A stretch of 6,961 nucleotides of DNA from contig JABMOP010000359.1 of NCBI GenBank assembly GCA_013204125.1, positions 1-6,961 of the forward strand, in the 5' to 3' direction. Below the pieces are notes generated by a model. It searched no databases. It had not been told where the DNA came from and worked only from the letters and a program-made list of their open reading frames with translations. This stretch comes from Rhodospirillales bacterium. Its GTDB lineage: Bacteria > Pseudomonadota > Alphaproteobacteria > Rhodospirillales > UBA2165. Shown piece by piece: positions 1 through 6,230 of this stretch (positions are counted from its first letter, which is position 1; every line of letters starts with the position of its first letter). The position numbers and the translations under genes were made by a program.

Positions 1-358
1 AAAAATTGTTAACCTCGGATTTCTGCGGCTTATCATCGTAATGATCGTTGAGGGGCTCAATAACGTCGTAATGATAAATGTTGCTCTCGAATTTCAGGTG
101 GTTGAGCGTGCCGCCGCCAATTTCGAGAATTCTGGCCTGTTTATCCATGGTCGCCGATTTTGCAGCCGAGACGATACGGCGATGCATCCAGCTTTCCAAC
201 AGGTTGGATAATTTTGACAAAGCGGTCGTTCTTTCCCGGTTCGCTTTAAGTATTGATAGATGCACAGTCGCCATTTCCGGTGAAAGTTGCGGGCGTTCCT
301 TTGGAAATTTATTAAGAAGAGCCTCAATGTCGGCGGCGGGTGCGTTTAGCATAGGCAT
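1..358 (-). CDS. Class I SAM-dependent methyltransferase, N-terminal part (C-terminus cut off by the left window edge)
   Basis: An open frame runs from ATG at 358 to the left edge with no stop, giving 119 codons of a longer protein. Residues 1-75 are mostly helical and charged, with LESWMHRRI around residues 54-62. Residues 77-83 read ILEIGGG, the glycine-rich SAM-binding motif I of Rossmann-fold methyltransferases, followed by TLNHL. Residues 97-102 read YDVIEP, matching the second beta strand with an acidic residue (E101) placed to bind the SAM ribose. From memory, similar proteins with this helical N-terminus and a GGGTLNHL-type motif occur in O-antigen clusters, which fits the upstream genes; the substrate is unknown. 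The ATG lies 12 bases after the purH stop and has its own ribosome binding site, so the two are probably cotranscribed. A second ATG at 352 is possible but less well spaced. By hand count GC is about 47%, against about 59% in the neighbouring part of purH. The family call is fairly sure; a specific role is not. Confidence 0.8.
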   Translation of the reverse strand, partial: MPMLNAPAADIEALLNKFPKERPQLSPEMATVHLSILKANRERTTALSKLSNLLESWMHRRIVSAAKSATMDKQARILEIGGGTLNHLKFESNIYHYDVIEPLNDHYDDKPQKSEVNNF

Positions 359-365
359 CGTGCGG

Positions 366-372
366 CCCCCTT
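366..372 (-). promoter_or_regulatory. Ribosome binding site of the methyltransferase, overlapping the purH stop codon
   Basis: On the minus strand the bases read AAGGGGG, seven bases before the ATG at 358. The two A residues belong to the TAA stop codon of purH. This decides the choice of the 358 start and suggests translational coupling of the methyltransferase to purH. Confidence 0.6.
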
Positions 373-1942
373 AATGCCTGAAGTGGCGCATGCCGGTGAA
401 CACCATGGCCAAGCCTTTTTCATCGGCAGCCGCAATCACCTCGTCGTCGCGGATCGACCCGCCCGGTTGGATCACCGCCGTCACGCCGGCTTCCGCTGCC
501 GCTAAAAGGCCATCGGCAAAGGGGAAGAAGGCATCCGATGCAACGACCGAGCCGATGGCCCGGCTTTGCTTCTCACCGGCCGCGACCGATGCCTCCTCGG
601 CTTTCCAAGATGCAATACGCGATGAATTGACCCGGCTCATTTGCCCGGCGCCGATGCCGATGGTGGCGCCGCCTTTGGCATAAATTATGGCGTTGGATTT
701 GACGTGTTTGCAGACCGTAAAGGCGAATTTGAGATCTGCCAATTCATGCTGGGTGGGTTGGCGTTTAGTGACGACTTTCAATTCATCGCCAAAAATTGCT
801 GCGTCGCGCCCCTGCAATAAAAACCCGCCGGCCAATGTGCGCACGGTCATTTCGGTGGTGGCTGGGTCGGGAAGGCCGCCGGCTTCCAGAACCCGCAAAT
901 TCTTTTTCCCAGCTAGGATGGCCCGCGCCTCGGCTGAAATTTCCGGCGCGATGACCACCTCGGCAAACAATTTTGCTATTTCTTCTGCTGTTTCCGCATC
1001 CAGCGTCCGATTGACCGAAACGATGCCGCCAAAGGCGCTTTCGGTGTCGCAGGCGAGCGCGCGATGGTAGGCGTCCACCATATTATCGGCAACGGCAACG
1101 CCGCATGGATTTGCGTGCTTGATGATCGCGCATGCAATGCCATCGAATTCGGCCACCAGCTCATAGGCGGCATCGGTATCGTTGAGATTGTTGTAGCTTA
1201 ATTCTTTGCCTTGAATTTGGCGCGCCGATACGACGCCGGGGCGCCCGCTGCCGTTGGCATAAACCGCCGCCGTTTGGTGGGGGTTCTCGCCATAGCGTAA
1301 CTTTTGTTTCAATTCACCCGAGAACAGGGCGCGATCAGGAAATTCTTCGTTCATAACATCGGCGAACCAATTGCCGATAGCTGCATCATAAGCGCCGGTG
1401 CGCCGATACGCCTTGGCCGCCAAGCTTTTGCGAAATTCGGGCGTCGTCCGCCCGGCGTTTGCATTCATTTCCGATATCAGGCGTTGGTAATCGTCCGGGT
1501 TGGTAATGACCGTGACCGATACGTGGTTTTTGGATGCCGCCCGGATCATCGCCGGGCCGCCAATATCTATATTTTCAATGCAGGTTTCTTCATCGGCACC
1601 AGAGGCCACTGTTTCTTCGAACGGATAAAGATTGACGATCAGGAGATCGATTTCACCGATATCATGAGATTTCATCGCTTGCCGATCCCCGTCATGATCG
1701 CGCCGGGCCAGCAAACCGCCGTGTATTTTGGGGTGTAGGGTTTTGACCCGACCGTCCATAATTTCAGGAAAACCGGTGTGTTCAGACACTTCTTTGACCG
1801 CAACGCCGGCATCCTTAAGTGCCTTGGCCGAACCACCGGTCGATAACACCTCGACCCCATGGTTGGTAAGATACGTCCCCACTTCGATCAGCCCGGATTT
1901 GTCGGAAACAGAAATAAGGGCGCGCCGGATAGGCTCGGTCAT
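371..1942 (-). CDS. purH: Bifunctional AICAR formyltransferase / IMP cyclohydrolase (PurH)
   Basis: This cytoplasmic enzyme performs the last two steps of de novo IMP synthesis. It transfers a formyl group from 10-formyl-tetrahydrofolate to AICAR, then closes the ring to IMP. The 523-residue protein is complete and close to the family's usual length of about 525. The N-terminal MGS-like cyclohydrolase domain covers about residues 1-195, with SVSDKSG (11-17), STGGS (34-38) and DGRVKTLHPKIHGG (63-76). The formyltransferase domain covers about 200-523, with LRYGENPHQ (215-223), IIKHANPCG (273-281) carrying the catalytic Lys275-His276 pair, and SDAFFPFADG (469-478). PGGSIRDDE (493-501) lies near the C-terminus. 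No key residue is missing. The start is supported by AAGGAG nine bases upstream. It lies downstream of a polysaccharide dehydratase and upstream of a methyltransferase, with no other purine gene visible. I see no PurR-like operator or purine riboswitch in the 95-base gap upstream. Confidence 0.98.
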   Translation of the reverse strand: MTEPIRRALISVSDKSGLIEVGTYLTNHGVEVLSTGGSAKALKDAGVAVKEVSEHTGFPEIMDGRVKTLHPKIHGGLLARRDHDGDRQAMKSHDIGEIDLLIVNLYPFEETVASGADEETCIENIDIGGPAMIRAASKNHVSVTVITNPDDYQRLISEMNANAGRTTPEFRKSLAAKAYRRTGAYDAAIGNWFADVMNEEFPDRALFSGELKQKLRYGENPHQTAAVYANGSGRPGVVSARQIQGKELSYNNLNDTDAAYELVAEFDGIACAIIKHANPCGVAVADNMVDAYHRALACDTESAFGGIVSVNRTLDAETAEEIAKLFAEVVIAPEISAEARAILAGKKNLRVLEAGGLPDPATTEMTVRTLAGGFLLQGRDAAIFGDELKVVTKRQPTQHELADLKFAFTVCKHVKSNAIIYAKGGATIGIGAGQMSRVNSSRIASWKAEEASVAAGEKQSRAIGSVVASDAFFPFADGLLAAAEAGVTAVIQPGGSIRDDEVIAAADEKGLAMVFTGMRHFRH

Positions 1943-1951
1943 TTATGGAAA

Positions 1952-1957
1952 CTCCTT
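1952..1957 (-). promoter_or_regulatory. Ribosome binding site of purH
   Basis: AAGGAG on the minus strand, nine bases before the purH ATG at 1942. It is the best Shine-Dalgarno match in the window and fixes the purH start. Such a strong site suggests that purH translation is set independently of the upstream dehydratase gene. Confidence 0.75.
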
Positions 1958-2004
1958 AGGAAAGATCAGCAGAAAACAGTACCGCCATATAGCAAATCGC
2001 TAGT

Positions 2005-2021
2005 TTCCGGGCCAGCCGGAA
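2005..2021 (-). repeat. Short perfect inverted repeat between the dehydratase gene and purH
   Basis: TTCCGG and CCGGAA are separated by five bases and could form a GC-rich six-base-pair hairpin in the purH leader, 17 bases past the dehydratase stop codon. A smaller hairpin, TAGC-N5-GCTA, lies next to it at 1990-2002. Neither is followed on the minus strand by a T-run, so this is not a convincing intrinsic terminator. It could be a weak attenuator, a 3'-end stabiliser for the dehydratase message, a protein-binding palindrome, or chance. Confidence 0.3.
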
Positions 2022-2037
2022 TTTCGCAAGCCCATGC

Positions 2038-3954
2038 TTATTTTGCCACTGCCGGCCTGGTAGCGGCAGATTCTCCCGGCGGCGCGTATTCGGGCACCAT
2101 TTCCTTTATGACCGCGAGGGCGCCGCCTAAATCTGATTTTTTACAAGCTTCGTTAAGGGCTTCGATGTTTTTGATTGCGGTTTGAAGATCGCTGATACGC
2201 GGCGATGCTTGGAAAATCCCCTCTTGAGCCGTCGGCTCCAATTTTTCTCCGCTATGTAATAGCTCTTCGAATAATTTTTCCCCCGGCCGCGGTCCGATAA
2301 ATTCGATTTTTATGTCTTCGTCAGGGGTAAAACCGGCGAGCCGTATCATTTGCTTTGCCAGATCCAAGATTCGAACCGGTTCTCCCATATCGAGGACCAG
2401 TATCTTGCCGGTTTTTTCTTCATCGATTGTGCCGAGCGCGGACGCTTGCAACACTAATTCCACAGATTCGCGAATGGTCATGAAATAGCGCACCATATCC
2501 GGATGCGTGACCGTAATGGGCCCGCCTTCGCGCAGTTGATCGCGGAATAATTCGACCACCGATCCGGTTGAGCCAAGGACATTACCGAAGCGAACGGTAA
2601 CAAAGCGAATTTTGTTGCCATCTGAGCTATTCTTATCGAGCGCTTGGCAATATATTTCTGCAATGCGTTTTGCGACCCCCATAATGCTGGTTGGATTAAC
2701 AGCCTTGTCCGTCGAAATTTGAACAAAGGTAGAAACACCTTCTTTTCGCGCCGCGTTGGCCATATTGACCGTGCCCTGGACGTTCGTCGCCAATCCTTCA
2801 AATACATTGGCTTCCACCAACGGCACATGTTTCAGCGCGGCGGCATGAAATACCAAATTGGGTTTTTCAGAAGATAGAATGTTTTCGACGCGGCCTTGGT
2901 TACGCACATCACCGATCAAGGCCGATCTTGATAACTCCGGATAATCTTTCCCGAGTTCGCGGTCGATCGTAAACAAATTGTATTCAGAACTGTCGACCAA
3001 AGACATATGCGCCGGCCCTAATGCAGCAATTTGGCGGACAAGTTCGCTTCCGATGCTGCCGCCGGCGCCGGTGACCAAAACCCTGCGGCCATCGATGAGG
3101 GATTTCAGCTTGGTTCGGTCCATAGGTTTTTGAGGTCTGCCGAGTAAGTCTTCGACCTCAATTGGTTTAACGGTGATGCCATCTTCGAGATTACTTCGGA
3201 AATCGGAAAGGGATGGCAGCCGGGCAAGGCTCATGCCCAGAGATTCTGCTGTGTCCAAAAGACTACTCACACTGCTTCCCGGCATGTGTTCCGATGAAAC
3301 CACAATTCGTTGTGGACCGTCGCCGCGCCGGGAAAGGGTTTCAATCACTTCCGGCACCTGATCGATCGTGCCTAGAATTTCAACGCCGTGAATATCACGC
3401 CCAACGCGCCCTTCTGTTTCTGAGACAATCCCCACAATTCGATAATTGGAGGTGCCGCGCGCCACGTCGCGAATGAACAATTCCGCGTTATCGCCGTCGC
3501 CGACCAATAAGATTGGCACGCGAAGATGCGCATCGCGGTCAAGTTTGAAATCAAGGCGCCGATCTTTGAACAAACGGTATAGAAATCTTGGACCGCCAAG
3601 CAGGGCTATCAGCACGAACCAGTTTATTATGGGCAGCGAACGCGGCAGGTCATCAAGGCGCGTGACGGTGAACAAAAGAACTGTAAAAACCAGGACCACA
3701 AGGCTCGCCGATTTTGCGATGTTGAACAGATCGTTGAGCGAGGCATAGCGCCAAATTCCCCGGTACATGCGCATCGCGCGGAAAACTACGGCGGAAACAA
3801 CGATAAATACCGCCAGCGCCAATACCAACTGGTCTTGCGGATAAAAGGCTATGCCATCGCCGAGGCGCAAGAACAGCGATAGCACAAACGAAATCGCCGC
3901 CATGGCGATGTCATGCAAAAACGCTAAATTGGGCCGACTGAACAGTGTCCGCAT
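2038..3954 (-). CDS. Membrane-anchored UDP-GlcNAc 4,6-dehydratase (WbpM/PglF/CapD-like nucleotide-sugar dehydratase)
   Basis: Predicted to convert UDP-GlcNAc to UDP-4-keto-6-deoxy-GlcNAc at the inner membrane, the entry to QuiNAc, FucNAc and bacillosamine-type sugars. The 638-residue length matches the long membrane form of the family. Four hydrophobic segments lie near residues 13-31, 43-60, 83-98 and 107-122. A first nucleotide-binding-like domain follows from about 145, with PILLVGDGDNAE (147-158). The catalytic SDR domain starts at about 288, with the NAD-binding TGAGGSIG (295-302). The active site reads STDKAVNPTSIMGVAKR: Thr415, Asp416, Lys417, Met425 and Lys429. Methionine replaces the usual SDR tyrosine, as is known for WbpM and PglF. 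PRPGEKLFEELL (555-566) is also family-typical. The ATG at 3954 is the only ATG after an in-frame stop at 4009-4011, but it has no good Shine-Dalgarno site. The gene stands 90 bases from the SDR gene upstream. The family is sure; the exact product is inferred. Confidence 0.93.
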   Translation of the reverse strand: MRTLFSRPNLAFLHDIAMAAISFVLSLFLRLGDGIAFYPQDQLVLALAVFIVVSAVVFRAMRMYRGIWRYASLNDLFNIAKSASLVVLVFTVLLFTVTRLDDLPRSLPIINWFVLIALLGGPRFLYRLFKDRRLDFKLDRDAHLRVPILLVGDGDNAELFIRDVARGTSNYRIVGIVSETEGRVGRDIHGVEILGTIDQVPEVIETLSRRGDGPQRIVVSSEHMPGSSVSSLLDTAESLGMSLARLPSLSDFRSNLEDGITVKPIEVEDLLGRPQKPMDRTKLKSLIDGRRVLVTGAGGSIGSELVRQIAALGPAHMSLVDSSEYNLFTIDRELGKDYPELSRSALIGDVRNQGRVENILSSEKPNLVFHAAALKHVPLVEANVFEGLATNVQGTVNMANAARKEGVSTFVQISTDKAVNPTSIMGVAKRIAEIYCQALDKNSSDGNKIRFVTVRFGNVLGSTGSVVELFRDQLREGGPITVTHPDMVRYFMTIRESVELVLQASALGTIDEEKTGKILVLDMGEPVRILDLAKQMIRLAGFTPDEDIKIEFIGPRPGEKLFEELLHSGEKLEPTAQEGIFQASPRISDLQTAIKNIEALNEACKKSDLGGALAVIKEMVPEYAPPGESAATRPAVAK

Positions 3955-3975
3955 TTTGAATTTCAGGCTTTGGTC

Positions 3976-3981
3976 ATTATA
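3976..3981 (-). promoter_or_regulatory. Candidate -10 element before the dehydratase gene
   Basis: A perfect TATAAT on the minus strand, 21 bases before the ATG at 3954. A start at about 3969 would leave a leader of only about 15 bases. The hexamer 17 bases upstream (GCTATG) is a poor -35, and no TG extension precedes the -10. It could be a weak internal promoter giving the dehydratase and purH their own transcript, or a chance match in the AT-rich part of the gap. Confidence 0.3.
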
Positions 3982-4008
3982 AAAATGGATGCGCCGAACA
4001 TAGCCAGT

Positions 4009-4030
4009 TTAGCCAACTCCCGCCAGCTAA
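4009..4030 (-). repeat. Imperfect hairpin in the gap between the SDR gene and the dehydratase gene
   Basis: TTAGC and GCTAA frame a 12-base centre. Three G-U pairs could extend the stem to eight pairs with a six-base loop. There is no T-run after it on the minus strand, so it is unlikely to be an intrinsic terminator. It may be chance. The rest of this 90-base gap holds only the candidate -10 element. Confidence 0.2.
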
Positions 4031-4044
4031 TCACGACCCAAACA

Positions 4045-5010
4045 TCAATTGAAATTGCGGCTATTCAGAAACCAATCGGCGGTTTCAGCCAGGCCTTCAT
4101 CAACGCTTTGACGCGGTCGCCATCCAAAAGTGGCGGCAAATTTGGCGCTATCGACGCTCAAAGACCCAGTTAGCCGTTTTATGGCTTCGCGCCGGCCAAT
4201 CAGAGCGCCGGCCGCCTCCAAAAGCGGGATGGGAAGTTGATACAAGCGCGCTTTGCGGCCCAAGGCGTGTGCGGTCCGGCGGATAAGGTCCGGCGTTGAA
4301 AGATCCTCGCCATCGCTCAGTAAGTAGGCGCCATTTGCGGCGGCCGGATGGGCCGCAGCGGTGGCGATCGCAGACGCCAAATTGCCCACAGATAAGAGGC
4401 TGCGTGTATTATTTATGGATGCCAGAGGCAGCGGAAAGCCGCGCGCGCATATCTTCAAAAGGCTTAGGAAATTTCCCCGTACGTGCGGGCCGTAGGCGAG
4501 CGGCGGGCGCAGAATTATGGCTTCCATCCCGGCTCTTACCGATATGTCGGTCAAAGCCTGCTCAGCGTCCCACTTGGAAATTGCGTAGGCATCAGAAGGC
4601 ATCGCGCTATCCGTTTCTTTAAACGGCGCGCCGGCGGTCTCTTCGCCCATAACCTTGACTGTAGATAGGAAAATGAAGCGCCGCACACCTGCGCGCGCGG
4701 CAGTTTCCGCCAATCGCCTTGTGCCATCGGTGTTGGTCGCCCGAAATAGCGCAAGGGATTGATTAGAGGTTTCTTTCATTACATGAACCCTGGCCGCCAG
4801 ATGCACGACGATTTCTGCGCCGGAAATAGCGGTTGACCAATCCGTATCCGGACCCATTTCGCCAATCTGGTAAAGGGGGACATCACTCGGCCCCTGCCCA
4901 AGATTGGGCCGGCGCGTCGTGCCCGACAATAAATGTCCAGCTTTGCGTAATTCGGCGGCAAGCGCTCTGCCGACAAACCCCGTAGCTCCGGTTATCAAGA
5001 TACGGCTCAT
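4045..5010 (-). CDS. SDR-family nucleotide-sugar epimerase/4-ketoreductase (WbpV/WreQ-like)
   Basis: A 321-residue extended short-chain dehydrogenase acting on a UDP-sugar in the cytoplasm. The NAD(P)-binding motif TGATGFVG is at residues 7-14, followed by LAARVHVM (71-78), a string I associate with the WbpV/WreQ-like branch. The active site has Ser116-Thr117 in FLSTVKVMGE and the Tyr142-x3-Lys146 pair in AYAISKWDAE. ILRPPLAYGP (166-175) is the usual substrate-side strand. Length is normal and no catalytic residue is missing. WbpV of P. aeruginosa and WreQ of R. etli reduce UDP-4-keto-6-deoxy-GlcNAc to UDP-D-QuiNAc. The dehydratase that would supply this substrate is the next gene, so the same step is likely here. 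A C4-epimerase acting on UDP-Glc or UDP-GlcNAc is the main alternative and cannot be excluded by reading. The start codon overlaps the stop of the glycosyltransferase gene (ATGA), and the Shine-Dalgarno site is weak, so translation probably depends on coupling. Confidence 0.9.
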   Translation of the reverse strand: MSRILITGATGFVGRALAAELRKAGHLLSGTTRRPNLGQGPSDVPLYQIGEMGPDTDWSTAISGAEIVVHLAARVHVMKETSNQSLALFRATNTDGTRRLAETAARAGVRRFIFLSTVKVMGEETAGAPFKETDSAMPSDAYAISKWDAEQALTDISVRAGMEAIILRPPLAYGPHVRGNFLSLLKICARGFPLPLASINNTRSLLSVGNLASAIATAAAHPAAANGAYLLSDGEDLSTPDLIRRTAHALGRKARLYQLPIPLLEAAGALIGRREAIKRLTGSLSVDSAKFAATFGWRPRQSVDEGLAETADWFLNSRNFN

Positions 5011-6230
5011 GAACTGATCGCTTTTTCAAAGCTGGCCATCATTTCCTGCGCTTGAGTCTCGCGTGAATGGCTTGGCGCTGCGGCCAGGGAGGCGGCGCTT
5101 AAGGACGAAAGCTTTTCAGGATCATCACAAAGCGCCTTGGCGGCATCGGCGAGCGCGCCCGGATTTTCCGGCTGAACCCAAACCCCGGCGCCATGCCCAT
5201 CCAGAATTTCCTTTGCTTCGCCGTCCGGCAGGCTGAGCAAAATCGGCAAGCCCATGGCCATAGCTTCGAACATTTTTGATGGGATCACTTCGGCGAAGGC
5301 CGGCAGGTTCCTTAAATGCACCAACGCGACATTGCAAAGGCTCCACACCCTGGGCATTGCTTCTTTCGGTTGCGGGGGCATAAAAACAACATTGGTGAGC
5401 CCGCGCATTTTGGCATCGCTCACCAGTCTTTCCCGTTCCGCGCCGGCGCCGACCAACAAGAAGCGAATATCTTCTCTACCGCTGATTTGCTCCGCCGCGT
5501 CTAAAACATTGATAAGCCCGTGGGCCATGCCGTGGGTTCCGACATATCCGATTACGAATTTATCGCCGAGCCCCCATTCGCCGGCCAAGGCGGCGTCCGG
5601 CGGGCTGGGCGCGTAGCGCGGTAGATCGACGCCGTTAAGCACCACGTCTATTCTGTCCGCGGAAATCCCGCGCGCGATCAAGTTGGTTTTAAAGGCTTGG
5701 GTTAGGACCGCCACGCGCGCTGCGTGGCGATAGAGAAACAGTTCCATCTTTTCCATCATGCGCAGAAGAAACCCCTGCTTCATGGCGCCGACGGCTGAAA
5801 TTGATGCCGGCCAAAGATCCCCCAATTCAAATACGAAGGGCAGGCGGCGAAGGCCGCTGACCGACCATGCGGCGACAGCTGCGAAAAACTGGGGCGAAGT
5901 TGCGGCCACCACATCGGGCCGCTTTTGAAACAGCCCGGCGACAGTGGCGGTCAGGAAAAAACTCAAAAAATCCAAGCCGCGCCGGATAACACCTTGATTG
6001 GCGGAGATAAAGGTTTTAACGCGAACCACATGGATGCCGGACATTTCTTCGGTCTGGCACCAACGATTTTTATAGCCATTCATCAGCTTACCGCCGGGAA
6101 AATTGGGGGCCGAGGTGATGACTGTCACCTGGTGGCCGTCGCGCACCCAATAGACAGCGCGCTCGAAAACCCGCGTCGCCGCTGCATTGGTTTCGGGCGG
6201 AAAATTTTCGCTGAGAAAGAGGATTTTCAT
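5007..6230 (-). CDS. GT4-family glycosyltransferase, WbuB-like
   Basis: A 407-residue retaining glycosyltransferase with the GT-B fold, expected to work on the cytoplasmic face of the inner membrane and extend a lipid-linked polysaccharide precursor. The N-terminal half opens with MKILFLSENFPPETNAAATR, a start typical of WbuB-like GT4 enzymes. It contains ELGDLWPASI (135-144) near the acceptor side. The C-terminal donor domain begins at about residue 224 with FVIGYVGTHG (225-234). FLLVGAG is at 257-263, and the GT4 E-x7-E motif is formed by Glu314 and Glu322 in AEVIPSKMFEAMAMGLP. There is no signal peptide and no clear membrane span. E. coli WbuB is known as an L-FucNAc transferase, but donor sugars cannot be read from sequence at this level. 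Its start overlaps the priming transferase stop by four bases (ATGA) and its stop overlaps the SDR start in the same way. It probably adds the second sugar after the primed one. Confidence 0.93.
   Translation of the reverse strand: MKILFLSENFPPETNAAATRVFERAVYWVRDGHQVTVITSAPNFPGGKLMNGYKNRWCQTEEMSGIHVVRVKTFISANQGVIRRGLDFLSFFLTATVAGLFQKRPDVVAATSPQFFAAVAAWSVSGLRRLPFVFELGDLWPASISAVGAMKQGFLLRMMEKMELFLYRHAARVAVLTQAFKTNLIARGISADRIDVVLNGVDLPRYAPSPPDAALAGEWGLGDKFVIGYVGTHGMAHGLINVLDAAEQISGREDIRFLLVGAGAERERLVSDAKMRGLTNVVFMPPQPKEAMPRVWSLCNVALVHLRNLPAFAEVIPSKMFEAMAMGLPILLSLPDGEAKEILDGHGAGVWVQPENPGALADAAKALCDDPEKLSSLSAASLAAAPSHSRETQAQEMMASFEKAISS

Noticed and set aside
94..327. A 77-residue minus-strand frame
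   Set aside because: It overlaps the methyltransferase in another frame, has no family features, and lacks the SAM motif and the good ribosome binding site of the 358 frame.
1304..1738. A 144-residue plus-strand frame inside purH
   Set aside because: It is antisense to a fully conserved gene, its residues show no domain pattern, and open antisense frames of this size are common in such DNA.
2005..2021. Intrinsic terminator after the dehydratase gene
   Set aside because: The hairpin stem is only six pairs, and no T-run follows it on the minus strand.
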